From contig NZ_MVBC01000010.1 in the NCBI RefSeq assembly GCF_002007105.1, positions 180,852-244,851 on the forward strand: 64,000 nucleotides of DNA, in the 5' to 3' direction. This DNA is from Hymenobacter sp. CRA2 (lineage in GTDB: Bacteria > Bacteroidota > Bacteroidia > Cytophagales > Hymenobacteraceae). The position numbers were made by a program, and so were the translations under genes. How positions within the stretch are numbered: position 1 is the stretch's first letter; every line of letters starts with the position of its first letter. The notes beneath the pieces were generated by a model, which ran no database searches, had not been told where the DNA came from, and saw only the letters and a list, made by a program, of their open reading frames with translations. Positions 23,294 to 32,619 of the stretch are shown here, piece by piece.

Positions 23294-24490
23294 ATGACGA
23301 CGGCGGCTTCGGGGCCGGCCGTGGCCCCGGCGCGGGCCCGGCTGGCTACCACGGTATTTTTTCTGGTATCCGGGTTTGGGTTTTCCACGTGGGCCTCGCG
23401 CATTCCCACCATTCAGCAGCAACTCGGGCTGAGCGAAGCCGAGCTGGGCAGTGTGCTGCTGGCCCTGCCCGCCGGGCTGATGCTGACTTTGCCCGTAACG
23501 GGTGCCCTGCTGCAACGCTTCAGCAGCCGGCAGATCATGCTGGTGGGCGCCGTGCTCTACAACTTGGCGCTGGCCCTGCTCGGCCTAGCGACGCACACCT
23601 GGCAGCTGGTGGTGCTGTTGTTCTGCTTCGGCTCCTCGCGCAACCTGCTCAATATCTCCGTCAACGCGCAATCGGTGGGCGTGCAGGCCCTGTACCCGCG
23701 CTCTATCATTGCCACCTTTCACGGCATGTGGAGCGTGGCCGGCTTCGCGGCCGCGGCCGTGGGCGCCGGCCTGATTGGGCTGCGCATCGGCCCGGGCTAC
23801 CACTTTCTGGCGGCCGCCGTGGTGCTGACGGGCCTCGCGCTGGCCTTTTACCCGGGCACGCTGGCTTTGCCCCCTACCCCTACGGCGGAGCGCCGCCCGG
23901 CCTTCGCCCTGCCCGACAAAACGCTGCTGAAATTCGGCGTCATGGCTTTTGCCTCCATGGCCTGCGAGGGCACCATGTATGACTGGAGCGCCATTTACTT
24001 CGCCAAAGCGGCCCATGCTCCCGTCGGCACGGTGGGTTTTGTGACGTACATGGTGGCCATGACGCTGGGCCGCTTTCTGGGCGACGCACTGGTGAGCCGC
24101 TACGGCGTGCGCACCATGCTGCGCGGCAGCGGTCTGCTGATGACGGCCGGGCTCTTGCTGGCCGCGCTGGTGCCGCAGCCGCTGGTAGCAGGTGCGGGCT
24201 TTGTGCTGGTGGGCCTGGGCGTGTCGTGCGTGATTCCGTTGGTGTTCGGCATGGCCGGACGCTCAGCCACGCTGGGCAGCGGCTCGGCCATAGCGGCGGT
24301 GTCTACGGTGGGCTACTTCGGCTTTTTACTGGTGCCCCCGGTGGTGGGCTTCGTGGCCCAGGCAGCTAATCTGCGCTGGGCGTTCGGGCTGATGGCATGC
24401 CTGGGCGTGGTGCTGTACGCGCTGGTCAGCCGCCTACGCGAGCCAGACAACGTAGCGGCGCCAACCGCGGCTACGCCGGTGCTCGAATAA
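23294..24490 (+). CDS. MFS transporter (YbjJ-like)
   Basis: 398 residues from ATG 23294, with about 12 hydrophobic segments. The first segment, TTVFFLVSGFGFSTWASRIPTIQQQLGLSEAELGSVLLALPAGL, has the W-x-x-R-x-P-x-I-x-x-x-L pattern characteristic of YbjJ-like major facilitator proteins. A cytoplasmic loop near residue 210 (PPTPTAERRPAFALPDK) separates the two halves, and ACEGTMYDWSAIYF is the usual start of the second half. Substrate unknown; relatives are annotated as sugar or drug exporters without proof. Confidence 0.85.
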   Translation: MTTAASGPAVAPARARLATTVFFLVSGFGFSTWASRIPTIQQQLGLSEAELGSVLLALPAGLMLTLPVTGALLQRFSSRQIMLVGAVLYNLALALLGLATHTWQLVVLLFCFGSSRNLLNISVNAQSVGVQALYPRSIIATFHGMWSVAGFAAAAVGAGLIGLRIGPGYHFLAAAVVLTGLALAFYPGTLALPPTPTAERRPAFALPDKTLLKFGVMAFASMACEGTMYDWSAIYFAKAAHAPVGTVGFVTYMVAMTLGRFLGDALVSRYGVRTMLRGSGLLMTAGLLLAALVPQPLVAGAGFVLVGLGVSCVIPLVFGMAGRSATLGSGSAIAAVSTVGYFGFLLVPPVVGFVAQAANLRWAFGLMACLGVVLYALVSRLREPDNVAAPTAATPVLE

Positions 24491-24590
24491 GCTTGCTGCT
24501 GACAAGAGGCCACGTTTTTCGAGCGGCTTCGTCTAGGTCCAACAGCGGGCTGCGCTTTTGTAGCCGGACCTGAACGCCCCGAAAACACGG

Positions 24591-24620
24591 CGGCCCGACT
24601 TCCAGCAGGAAATCGGGCCG
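24591..24620 (-). terminator. Terminator of the lipoprotein gene
   Basis: Arms 24591-24603 and 24608-24620 pair with one mismatch, 24 bases beyond the stop at 24645 on the minus strand. Confidence 0.65.
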
Positions 24621-24644
24621 CGGGTCTTTCAAAGACGGGGCAGG

Positions 24645-25301
24645 CTAGTTCTTAACTTTCACCTGGCCGTCATCGGCGTCGCGCTTGACTTTGGTGCCGT
24701 TGGCGTACTCCACCTTCCGGTCACCGTCCTTGTCAATCTTGACGGTGGTGCCGTTCGAGTACACGATTTTCACCTCGCCACCCTTGTTCTCGTACTTCAC
24801 GATGCGCGGCCGGCGCCGGCGCGGACGGCTGGCCGTTTCGGTGGTCGTGGTAGTGGTGGTCGTCGTGACGGAGCCGCCGTCGCCGTAGTAGCGGCTGCGG
24901 TTGGTTTCGTAGGTGCGGTACTTCGCATCGTCGCCCACGATGGTGCGGACTTCGGTGTCCGTATCGGTGTTGATCTGGCGGGTGGCGGCGTAGCGGCCGG
25001 CGGTGTCGTCGGCGTACTGCGCATCCAGGTCGCCCACGCGCTCGGCGCGGGTGTAGTAGGTCGTGCGCAGGCGCCGTACGCGGGCCGTGTCGTTGGTCAG
25101 GCTCAGGTCGGCGGCCACTTGGTCGGCGGTGCGGTAGGCCTGGTCCTGGTACACGAGGGTATCGGAGTCGTTGCGGACCACCACGGCCGTGTCGGCCGAG
25201 GGCGTTTGGGCCGCGTCGACGGCGGCGGGCTTATCGCGGTTGCAGGCGGTGGCCAGCGCGAGGCTGGCGGCACCGGTAAGCAACAAGAAGGTGCGTTTCA
25301 T
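24645..25301 (-). CDS. Lipoprotein with Thr-rich spacer and C-terminal repeats
   Basis: 218 residues. MKRTFLLLTGAASLALATAC is a lipoprotein signal. The middle (about 45-140) is helical and Arg/Thr/Asp rich. A run of nine Thr precedes a basic patch (SRPRRRRPRIVKY), then two related strands (KIVYSNGTTVKIDKDGDRK and KVEYANGTKVKRDADDG), which look like a small repeated beta module, possibly sugar- or calcium-binding. No family recognised. It probably resides in the periplasm or outer membrane. Confidence 0.65.
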   Translation of the reverse strand: MKRTFLLLTGAASLALATACNRDKPAAVDAAQTPSADTAVVVRNDSDTLVYQDQAYRTADQVAADLSLTNDTARVRRLRTTYYTRAERVGDLDAQYADDTAGRYAATRQINTDTDTEVRTIVGDDAKYRTYETNRSRYYGDGGSVTTTTTTTTTETASRPRRRRPRIVKYENKGGEVKIVYSNGTTVKIDKDGDRKVEYANGTKVKRDADDGQVKVKN

Positions 25302-25400
25302 GGGGAGTAAATTCAGGAGGGGGATGCCACATAGCCGGACGGCTATGTTGGGCGTTGGTACGCGCCCTTCCCGGTTGAGGTTACTCCCCGCCCCTGCCGC

Positions 25401-26870
25401 TTACTTCACCAGGCCGTTCAGATACACTTCCAGCATGGTGTAGCCGTCGGGCCCGGTTTTGCTGCGGTCGGCGGCGTCTTTGGGGTTGAGCTTGCGGCTT
25501 TTCTCCCAGGCATCGGGCATGCCGTCGTGGTCGGCGTCAGCAGGCGCCGGGGCCGATTTTAGCTCGGGCCAGGCCTTCTGCGTGGTGGTGTAGGGCGTGC
25601 CGTGCGCGTAGTGGCCCTGCACGTCGATGATGCCGCCGGTGCGCTGCTGCACCTGCCGCACGATGCGCTGGTCCATGGTGTCGCGGGCGGGCAGGATGGC
25701 GCCGGCACCCTTGAGCACGGCGTTGTAGGCCTGCTCGGCGGTTTGCGTAGTCACGGCGCCGAGGTCGAAGGGCTGCTCGGCACGGGCCTGGGCCCGGTCG
25801 CCACCGCCCTGCAGGTCCACGCCGCGCCAGTTGTCGGCGGTGCGCTCGGGCGAGCCGTCCACGTAGTTGCCGGCCACGTAGTACTTGCCGAAGGGCAGCG
25901 CGTCGGATTTGTAGGGGTTCAGTACGCGGTAGCGCACCGATTCCTTGGTGCTCGGGCCGTACTTGTAGTAGTTATTCACCACGTTGTAGTTGCCGCCCTC
26001 GCCGCCGTACACGTTGTTTTCGCCCCAGTTGTAGAACACGTTGTTGCGCAGGTCGCAGTTTTCCCAGCCGTTCTGCTTGGCCTGGCGGCTGCCGTTGAAG
26101 CGCGGCGTGCGGGAGTTGCAGTGGGCCAGCAGGTTGTGGTGAAACGAAGCGTGGTGCCCGCCCCAGATGCCGCCGTAGCCGTGGCGCTCAAAGTCCTTGT
26201 CGCCCTGCTCGAAGTGGTAGGAGTAGTTCAGCGGCTCGGTGATGAGGTTCCACTGCAGCGTGAGCGAGTCGCCGTTGTAGAACGAGAAGGCCTCGTCGGT
26301 ACTCCAGCTCATGGAGCAATGGTCGATGATGATGCGCTTCTTGCCGAAGCCCCCGCCGAAGGCGTCGTCGCCGCCGGCCCCGTCCACGAAGCCCTTGTTC
26401 TGGTTTTTGTCGCCCATGCGGAAGCGCAGGAAGCGCACGATGACGTTGTCGGCCTTCACGCTCACCGGGAAATCGGCCAGGCAGATACCGTCGCCGGGCG
26501 CCGTCTGGCCGGCCACGGTGGTGTTGGGCTTGCTGATGACCAGCGGCTCGCTGAGGTGAATGGTGCCCGACACGCGAAATATCACCGTGCGGGCGGCGGC
26601 TGGCTGCGTGAGGGCGTAGCGCAGCGAGCCGGGCTGGTTGTCGTCGTTGAGGCTGGTGACTTCAAACACCGTGGCGGGCGCCGCAGCCGTGCCGCGCCCG
26701 CCGCTGGTGAAGCGCCCAGCGCCTTCGGCCCCGGGAAACGCCAGCTGCTGGGCAGCGGCCGGTGCGGCGGGCGCAACCAGGCCCAGCAGGGTGCAAATGG
26801 CAAAAGCACGCCCCGCAGGCCGCGCGTCAGACAAGGAAAACCGGTGGTATTGCAAAGGAAGTAGCAGCAA
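25401..26870 (-). CDS. Secreted pectate lyase-like beta-helix protein (PL1 type)
   Basis: About 489 residues from a TTG at 26870; the true start is uncertain because no ATG lies before the signal sequence (AFAICTLLGLVAPAAPAAAQQ). LAFPGAEGAGRFTSGGRGG-type residues, SGTIHLSEPLVISKPNTTVAGQTAPGDGI and IIIDHCSMSWSTDEAFS match PL1-like right-handed beta-helix lyases of Bacteroidota. The chain ends with a thrombospondin type 3-like calcium loop (DADHDGMPDAWE, about 455-466) and a short helical tail. It would cut pectin-type polysaccharide in the periplasm or outside. Confidence 0.8.
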   Translation of the reverse strand: MLLLPLQYHRFSLSDARPAGRAFAICTLLGLVAPAAPAAAQQLAFPGAEGAGRFTSGGRGTAAAPATVFEVTSLNDDNQPGSLRYALTQPAAARTVIFRVSGTIHLSEPLVISKPNTTVAGQTAPGDGICLADFPVSVKADNVIVRFLRFRMGDKNQNKGFVDGAGGDDAFGGGFGKKRIIIDHCSMSWSTDEAFSFYNGDSLTLQWNLITEPLNYSYHFEQGDKDFERHGYGGIWGGHHASFHHNLLAHCNSRTPRFNGSRQAKQNGWENCDLRNNVFYNWGENNVYGGEGGNYNVVNNYYKYGPSTKESVRYRVLNPYKSDALPFGKYYVAGNYVDGSPERTADNWRGVDLQGGGDRAQARAEQPFDLGAVTTQTAEQAYNAVLKGAGAILPARDTMDQRIVRQVQQRTGGIIDVQGHYAHGTPYTTTQKAWPELKSAPAPADADHDGMPDAWEKSRKLNPKDAADRSKTGPDGYTMLEVYLNGLVK

Positions 26871-27112
26871 AGGAGAAACGGCGCGCCAGCCGACGTGGCC
26901 GGACTGCCCGGATTGATATTACCGAAATACCCTGCCAAAGACGGCCGCGGCCCAACCGTTTTTTTGCGCAATCGATGTCGGCAACGTTGCCAGCCAGGCT
27001 GCCCGGAAGCGGATACCCAGCGGCGGCAGCGAGCAAGTAAGTGGGCGGCAGATGTGCGGCGCATGAACGGGCAGCGCGGACGGAATTCCGCGCTCTAGTA
27101 GTTTGCCAGCTG

Positions 27113-27120
27113 TATATTTG
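27113..27120 (+). promoter_or_regulatory. TATATTTG promoter -7 box
   Basis: Exact TAnnTTTG, 19 bases before the ATG of the AraC-type gene; a transcription start about seven bases on leaves a very short leader. Confidence 0.55.
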
Positions 27121-27139
27121 ATTTTTACAGCCCGCCCAC

Positions 27140-28057
27140 ATGCCCAGCAACGCCCTCGAAGAGTTTTACACCAAACTAGCCATAGAACCAGGCGCGGCCG
27201 GGCCGCCGGACCAGCAGCGCGAAATCGGGCATTTCAACGTGTTTGACGTGGCCGTGCTGATGCACCGCCGCCAAGAGCGCCCGCCGATGACCTTCGACCG
27301 GCGGCCGTTCGTCAAAATCAGCCTGGTGGCGGGGCGCAGCCGCATCGAGTACGCCGACCAGCACGTGGAGGTAACGCGGTATGCCCTGTGGTTTGCCACC
27401 TCGCGCGTGCCCTACCGGTGGCAGCCCCATGACCAGGAGCAGCGCGGCTACTTCTGCATCTTCACCGAAGAGTTTTTGCGACCCGGCCAGGGCAGCGCGC
27501 TGCTGGAAGAACTACCGGTGCTGCAGCCCGGCGCCTGCCCGGTGCTGCTGCTCACCCCGGTTCAGTACACGGCCATCGAAGTGATTTTCGAAAAGATGAC
27601 GCGGGAAATGGCCTCCGGCTACGCCTACAAATACGACCTGCTGCGCAATTACCTCTGGGAGCTGATTCACGCCGGGCAGAAGCTGCAGCCCGCCCCGGTG
27701 CCGGCCGCCGCGCACAACGCCTCGGCCCGCCTCTCGGCGCAGTTTGCCGAGCTGCTGGAGCGGCAGTTTCCGCTGGCCACTCCGCAGCAGCAGCTGGGCC
27801 TGCGCACGGCCCGCGACTACGCCGATGCGCTGGCCGTGCACGTGAACCACCTCAACCGCGTGCTCAAAGAAACCACCGGCCACACCACCACCGCGCTCAT
27901 CGGCAGCCGGGTGGCGCAAGAAGCCAAGATGCTCCTGAAGCAAACTACCTGGACCGTCTCGGAAATTGCCGACAGCCTGGGCTACGCCGATACGGCCCAT
28001 TTCTGCAACTTCTTCAAGCGGCAGACCGGCGTGGCACCGGGTAGCTTCCGCGACTAA
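27140..28057 (+). CDS. AraC-family transcription regulator
   Basis: 305 residues. The N-terminal half (about 25-170) is a cupin-like sensing domain. The C-terminal 100 residues hold the two HTHs: LRTARDYADALAVHVNHLNRVLKETTGHTT and LKQTTWTVSEIADSLGYADTAHFCNFFKRQTGVAPGSFR, the AraC signature. The gene is directly upstream of an NAD-dependent epimerase-like gene on the same strand (111 bases), which it probably controls. Confidence 0.9.
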   Translation: MPSNALEEFYTKLAIEPGAAGPPDQQREIGHFNVFDVAVLMHRRQERPPMTFDRRPFVKISLVAGRSRIEYADQHVEVTRYALWFATSRVPYRWQPHDQEQRGYFCIFTEEFLRPGQGSALLEELPVLQPGACPVLLLTPVQYTAIEVIFEKMTREMASGYAYKYDLLRNYLWELIHAGQKLQPAPVPAAAHNASARLSAQFAELLERQFPLATPQQQLGLRTARDYADALAVHVNHLNRVLKETTGHTTTALIGSRVAQEAKMLLKQTTWTVSEIADSLGYADTAHFCNFFKRQTGVAPGSFRD

Positions 28058-28168
28058 AGCCGGTTGTTTGAATTGCGCAGCAGATGGTTTGAGCCGCGCA
28101 AAGCCGCCGCGCCCGGCCGCCTTCACCTTTGCGGAGTAGTCCATTACCACACCCTCAAAGGATCAACC

Positions 28169-29062
28169 ATGCGAATTTTCGTTACCGGCGCCACGGGCTT
28201 TGTCGGCTCGGCCGTCGTTCAGGAACTACTCGGCGCGGGCCACCAAGTGCTCGGCCTGGCCCGCTTGGAGGCAGGAGCCCAGGCCCTGGCAGCGGCCGGG
28301 GCCGAGGTGCATCGCGGCACACTCGAAGACCTCGACAGCCTGCAGCGCGGTGCCGCCGGCGCCGACGGCGTCATCCACACCGCTTTCATCCACGACTTCA
28401 CCCGCTACGCCGCCGCGGCCGAGGCCGACCGCCGCGCCATTGAGGCCCTTGGGGCCGTTTTGGCCGGTTCCGACCGCCCACTGCTCGTCACTTCCGGTTT
28501 TGCCGGTTTGCAGAAGTCGGGGCCGCTGGCTACTGAAGACGACGCGCTCGACCCCAACGTGCCGGCCATGCGCCATTCGGAGGGCGCGGCCCAGGCCCTG
28601 GCCGCGCAGGGCGTGCGCGCCATGGTGATACGCCTGGCCGCCTCGGTGCACGACGCGGGCGACCATGGCTTCGTGCCGTACCTGATCAGCACAGCGCAGG
28701 AGAAAGGCGCCGCGGCCTACGTGGGCGACGGCCACAACCGCTGGCCCGCCGTGCACCGTCAGGATGCGGCCCGGCTCTACCGCCTCGCGCTGGAGCAGGG
28801 CACGGCCGGCGCCCGCTACCACGCCGTCGGCGACGAGGGCGTGCCCATACGCGACATTACCGAAGTCATCGGCCGCCACCTACAGGTTCCCGTCGTGTCC
28901 AAGACGCCTGCGGAGGCCGCCGACCACCTGGGCTGGATGGCCCACTTCGTGGCGCTCGACATCCCGGCGTCGAGCACGCTCACGCAGCAGCGGCTGGGCT
29001 GGCAGCCCACCGGCATCGGCCTGCTCGCCGACCTGGAGCAAGGGCATTATTTCGTCAGCTAA
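28169..29062 (+). CDS. NAD(P)-binding epimerase-like SDR
   Basis: 297 residues from ATG 28169. MRIFVTGATGFVGSAVVQEL is the atypical/extended SDR nucleotide motif TGATGFVG. It contains ADGVIHTAFIHDF and a substrate region like that of NAD-dependent epimerase/dehydratase family members. The usual YxxxK is replaced here: the corresponding segment reads MRHSEGAAQAL, so Tyr is missing and the catalytic activity may differ. It follows an AraC regulator and is a plausible target of it. Confidence 0.75.
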   Translation: MRIFVTGATGFVGSAVVQELLGAGHQVLGLARLEAGAQALAAAGAEVHRGTLEDLDSLQRGAAGADGVIHTAFIHDFTRYAAAAEADRRAIEALGAVLAGSDRPLLVTSGFAGLQKSGPLATEDDALDPNVPAMRHSEGAAQALAAQGVRAMVIRLAASVHDAGDHGFVPYLISTAQEKGAAAYVGDGHNRWPAVHRQDAARLYRLALEQGTAGARYHAVGDEGVPIRDITEVIGRHLQVPVVSKTPAEAADHLGWMAHFVALDIPASSTLTQQRLGWQPTGIGLLADLEQGHYFVS

Positions 29063-29102
29063 TCGGCGCAGCAGGGCGGCCCCGCGCAGCATACAATACA
29101 CC

Positions 29103-29150
29103 AACAAGCCGCCCCGGCAGGTAGTCAGCACCTTGCCGGGGCGGCTTGTT
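29103..29150. terminator. Bidirectional terminator
   Basis: About 20-bp nearly perfect stem with a short loop between converging genes at 28169 (+) and 29173 (-); T-run follows on the plus strand and A-rich sequence precedes it. Confidence 0.8.
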
Positions 29151-29172
29151 TTTATCGAATCGTACTCAGCCC

Positions 29173-30036
29173 TTAAGCATTGACGACCGAGCCGCCGTTG
29201 GGGTGCAGCGTCTGGCCAGTGAAGTAGGAGCCGTCTTCGGAGGCCAGAAACACATACGCCGGGGCTACTTCCGAGGGCTGGCCGGCGCGGCCCATGGTGG
29301 TGTCGCGGCCGAAGGTAGCCGTCTGCAGGGCGCTGGCCGTGCTGGGGATAAAGGGCGTCCAGATGGGCCCCGGCGCCACGGAGTTGACGCGGATGCCCTT
29401 GCTGCCCAGCTGCAAAGCCAGCGAGCGGGTAAAGGCAGTGATGGCGCCCTTGGTGGCGCTGTAGTCGAGCAGGCTTTCGTTGCCGCGGAAGGCGTTGACC
29501 GACGACGTGTTGATGATGCTGTCCCCCTCGTTCAGGTGCTTCATCGCCGCGCGGGTCAGGCGAAACTGGGCCAGGATGTTGACCTGAAACACCGATTCCA
29601 GCTCCTCGTCGGGCAGTTCCTCCAGGCTTTTGTGGAAGTGCTGCTCGGCGGCGTTATTCACCACGATGTTCAGCCGGCCGAATTCCTGCACCGTGCGCTC
29701 CACGACCTGCTGGCAGAACTCGGGCTGGCGCAGGTCGCCGGCGAGCAGCAGGCAGCGGCGGCCGGCACCCTCCACCAACTCCCGCACCTTGTCGGCGTCT
29801 TCCTGCTCCGATGGCATGTACACGATGGCCACATCGGCCCCCTCGCGGGCGAAGTGCACGGCCACGGCCCGGCCGATGCCGGAGTCGCCCCCGGTGATGA
29901 GGGCCACTTTGTCGAGCAGCTTGTCGGCGCCTTTGTAGTTGGGGCGGATGTATTCGGGCTGGGGCGTCATCTCGCTTTCCAGGCCCGGCTGCTGGTCCTG
30001 GTGCTGGGGCGGAAAGAGCGTGGGCTTGTCAGACAT
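29173..30036 (-). CDS. SDR-family oxidoreductase (YghA / general stress 39-like)
   Basis: 287 residues. Classical SDR: ALITGGDSGIGRAVAVHFA (TGxxxGIG), NIVVNNAAEQ (NNAA), Ser in IINTSSVNAF and DYSATKGAI (YxxxK). The long N-terminal arm with PPQHQDQQPGLESEMTPQPE is specific to the YghA/GSP39 group, linked to stress and solvent tolerance in other bacteria. It reduces an aldehyde or ketone with NADPH; substrate unknown. Confidence 0.88.
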   Translation of the reverse strand: MSDKPTLFPPQHQDQQPGLESEMTPQPEYIRPNYKGADKLLDKVALITGGDSGIGRAVAVHFAREGADVAIVYMPSEQEDADKVRELVEGAGRRCLLLAGDLRQPEFCQQVVERTVQEFGRLNIVVNNAAEQHFHKSLEELPDEELESVFQVNILAQFRLTRAAMKHLNEGDSIINTSSVNAFRGNESLLDYSATKGAITAFTRSLALQLGSKGIRVNSVAPGPIWTPFIPSTASALQTATFGRDTTMGRAGQPSEVAPAYVFLASEDGSYFTGQTLHPNGGSVVNA

Positions 30037-30111
30037 AGCTTCAACAGGTTGGTTGTGAGTTAGTGCCTAACGGGCATGCGGCAAGCGGGGTTATGGTCGA
30101 CGGCGGGGCAG

Positions 30112-31356
30112 CTAGCGCAGCCGGCGCAGGGCGGCGGCCAGGGCGACATCGTGCGTGGAGCTACTGGCGGCGGGCGGCACCGGCACTTTGGGCACGTAGT
30201 TTTCGCGGGGTGTGCCGTCGACGTGGTACAGCTTTTCGGTGGGTATACTAAAGCCGATGCGCGAGTTGGGCAGGCGGAAGGAATAGATGGCGCCGTTGAG
30301 CCGGGCCAGCTCGGTGCCGAGCACGGTGGCCCTCTTCATGCCATCAAAGGCAATGGCAAGCCCCTCGCCCATGCTGCCGGTCCAGCGCCCGGCCAGCAGC
30401 ACCACGGGCCGGGTGTACGGCTGACCACGGGGCGTCACGAGCTCCACCCACTTGCGCTTCACCCCGAAGGCTCGCTCCTCGCCTACCAGCTCGTGCTGTT
30501 GGTAGTATTGCTCGCGGGTGATGAAGCGGCTCAGGATGGCGCGGGCCACGGTGGTGTTGCCGCCGCTGGGCGTTTCGCGCAGGTCCAGAATCAGGGCTTT
30601 GGTGTCTTGCAGCGCAGTCAGGGCGCTGTCGAAGGCCGGAATAAGCGCGTTGTCGCCCAGGGAATTGTTGATTTTGAGGTAGCCGGTGCTGCCGATGCGG
30701 CGGCTTTCAAGGCTGCGGGCAAAGCGAATGTTTTCCAGCAAGGGCTGCGGACGGTCGGGCAGTACCTCCGCTTCGGTGCCGGCGGTGCGCACGAGCCAGC
30801 GCCGCTCGGCGTTGTGGGCCCCGGCCAGCAGCAGGTTTAGGGCGTAGTTGCGGGCGGCTTCGTCCGGGCTTTTCAGGTTTTGGGCGAGGTAGGGCCGGAT
30901 GGCTTGCTCCACTAGTACCCCCTCCACTTGCACTATTTCGGCGCCCGGCCGCACCCCTACCCGCTCTGCTCCAAAGCCGCGGCGCACATCCACCACTACG
31001 GCGCGGCCGCCCTGCCACTGGGCGTATACATCGGTGGCCGAGGGCACGAGGCGGCGCGAGTCGGGCTGATTGGTACCGAGGCCGGCGTGGTGGTCGTACA
31101 GCTCGCCGAGCATGGTTTCGAGCAGCCGCACGAGCGAGCGGCGGGAGCTGAGGGTATCGGCCTGGGGGCGGTACACGGCGTGCACGCGGGCCCAGTCGGT
31201 CTGCTTTTGGTCGAAGTAGGCGTAGTTGTCGTTGACGGTTTGCCAGAAATATTCCACGTCCTGCGCGTACTGCGCGGGTGTCAGTTTGGTCTGAGCGGCG
31301 GCCGAAAGAGACAGAACCAGCAACGAAGCGGCAAGCAAGTGCGCAATAGCCTTCAT
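30112..31356 (-). CDS. S41-family C-terminal processing-type peptidase
   Basis: 414 residues with signal peptide (MKAIAHLLAASLLVLSLSAAAQ). A helical N-domain (20-100) is followed by a PDZ-like part (about 105-150, AVVVDVRRGFGAERVGVRPG) and the S41 core: LILDLRETPSGGNTTVARAILS, then VVLLAGRWTGSMGEGLAIAFDGM with the catalytic Ser (GSMGEG). It is a periplasmic serine peptidase of the tail-specific type; the substrate is not known. Confidence 0.85.
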   Translation of the reverse strand: MKAIAHLLAASLLVLSLSAAAQTKLTPAQYAQDVEYFWQTVNDNYAYFDQKQTDWARVHAVYRPQADTLSSRRSLVRLLETMLGELYDHHAGLGTNQPDSRRLVPSATDVYAQWQGGRAVVVDVRRGFGAERVGVRPGAEIVQVEGVLVEQAIRPYLAQNLKSPDEAARNYALNLLLAGAHNAERRWLVRTAGTEAEVLPDRPQPLLENIRFARSLESRRIGSTGYLKINNSLGDNALIPAFDSALTALQDTKALILDLRETPSGGNTTVARAILSRFITREQYYQQHELVGEERAFGVKRKWVELVTPRGQPYTRPVVLLAGRWTGSMGEGLAIAFDGMKRATVLGTELARLNGAIYSFRLPNSRIGFSIPTEKLYHVDGTPRENYVPKVPVPPAASSSTHDVALAAALRRLR

Positions 31357-31405
31357 AAATAGGTATCAGCTAAGGCCGCAACCTACAACAACGCCCACGG
31401 ACTCA

Positions 31406-31480
31406 AAGCGTGTTGGGAGTTCGTTTTAGGTCAGGTTGAGTCCCGTTGAAGCGTCTCTACCGCTTGGTTGCCCAGCATCA
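31406..31480. repeat. Half of a family 2 MITE-like element
   Basis: Begins aagcgtgttgggagttcgtt and continues with taggtcaggttgagtcccgt and gcgtctctaccgctt, matching the left half of the element at 16544 with several differences. The right half is missing; a family 1 palindrome begins a few bases later. Confidence 0.5.
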
Positions 31481-31487
31481 ATAGAAC

Positions 31488-31599
31488 GTCATGTCGAGCT
31501 TGCCGAGACATTTCGCGGGCTGACGTCAGGTACTATCCTATTCGGTGGGGTTATTCTAGGACGTCAGCCCGCGAAATGTCTCGACAAGCTCGACATGAC
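31488..31599. repeat. Interspersed palindromic element, family 1, copy B
   Basis: Arms 31488-31527 and 31560-31599 are complementary at 39 of 40 positions around a 32-base loop. The outer ends seen in the other copies (aagctgtt) are absent. It lies between the S41 peptidase and the GIN-domain gene, in a 471-base gap that otherwise shows only the element before it and a GC-rich approach to the next gene. Confidence 0.8.
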
Positions 31600-31828
31600 G
31601 GCCTTGCGAAGCGGCATAGCTGCTTGGCTTGCGCCTTCCTCTGCCCCTTGAGTCATCTGGCGGCAGAGGGGACTCGACTCATAATGCCAGCCCGAAGCTT
31701 GGTCTGACGCCGCGGGAAAAATACAGGCAGCCCGGCGGCAAAAGAAAATTTCTTCGCTTCAGGCAACGCTGCCCGCGGCGGCGGCATCTACCGCTTCGAA
31801 CCCAGCCACTCAACTCCTTTTCCAAGCT

Positions 31829-32488
31829 ATGAATACGTTTCGCTACTCCCTGGCCGCGGCCGCGCTTGTTGTTTGTTCGTCGGTAGCGGCCCTGGCCCAG
31901 CAGGTACGCCCGGTTTCCTCCTTCGAGCAGGTGCACGCCAGCGGCGCCGTGAATGTGGTGCTGCAGCAGGGTGCCGCCACCGAAGTAAAAGTGGACGGCC
32001 CGACCGATGAGGTGGCCCACATCATCACCGAAGTGCAGGACGGCAAGCTGCGCATCCGCCACGACGGGCACGACCATAGCGTCTTCTCCAAGAAGGATAA
32101 GGTGACCGTGTACGTGAGCTGCCCGCGCCTCACCGGCGTGCAGCTCAGCGGCGCCAGCGACCTGAAGAGCGTGGGCGCCTTCACCGCCGACAACTTCCAA
32201 CTGCAAGTGAGCGGCGCCAGCGACGTGACTATGCAACTCAACGCCAAGCAGCTGACGGCCTCGGCCAGCGGCGCCAGCGACATCCGCCTCACCGGCCGCG
32301 TGGAGCAGCAGCAGGTGCACGTGAGCGGCGCCAGCGACTACCGCGCCTACGACCTGCACAGCCAGCAGGCCACCGTGCAAGCCTCCGGCGCCAGCGACGC
32401 CTACGTGTACGTGGACCAGGAGTTGAGCGCGCGCAGCTCCGGCGCCAGCGACGTGCACTACAAGGGCAAAGGTCGGCTGGTGCGCTAG
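31829..32488 (+). CDS. Secreted GIN-domain (DUF2807) protein with SGASD ladder
   Basis: 219 residues: signal peptide (to LAQQ, about 24), then a head GIN domain. Short strands end in SGASD six times at steps of roughly 15-20 residues (LSGASDLKS, VSGASDVTM, ASGASDIRL, VSGASDYRA, ASGASDAYV, SSGASDVHY), each presumably one rung of a right-handed beta-helix. Bacteroidota carry many DUF2807 proteins at the cell surface; their role is not settled. A terminator follows. Confidence 0.85.
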   Translation: MNTFRYSLAAAALVVCSSVAALAQQVRPVSSFEQVHASGAVNVVLQQGAATEVKVDGPTDEVAHIITEVQDGKLRIRHDGHDHSVFSKKDKVTVYVSCPRLTGVQLSGASDLKSVGAFTADNFQLQVSGASDVTMQLNAKQLTASASGASDIRLTGRVEQQQVHVSGASDYRAYDLHSQQATVQASGASDAYVYVDQELSARSSGASDVHYKGKGRLVR

Positions 32489-32512
32489 TCGCTACTCCGC
32501 TCCAAAGTACTG

Positions 32513-32542
32513 ACCGCCCGGCCCCGCAGCCGGGCGGTTTTT
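32513..32542 (+). terminator. Rho-independent terminator
   Basis: 9-bp stem (32513-32521 / 32530-32538) then five Ts, just after the GIN-domain gene. Confidence 0.85.
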
Positions 32543-32586
32543 GCTTGCCCCGCGGCTGCCAGCCCGGCCGTTCGCGCCGGCGGGGC

Positions 32587-32594
32587 TATTTTTG
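32587..32594 (+). promoter_or_regulatory. TATTTTTG promoter -7 box
   Basis: Exact TAnnTTTG 25 bases before the ATG of the rluE-like gene. Confidence 0.5.
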
Positions 32595-32619
32595 CGTTTC
32601 AGCTGAGTCCACGTTCCGC

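Noticed and set aside
32140..32460. Regular short repeat agcggcgccagcgac
   Set aside because: Not a CRISPR or DNA repeat in its own right; it encodes the SGASD rungs of the GIN-domain protein, with varying spacing.
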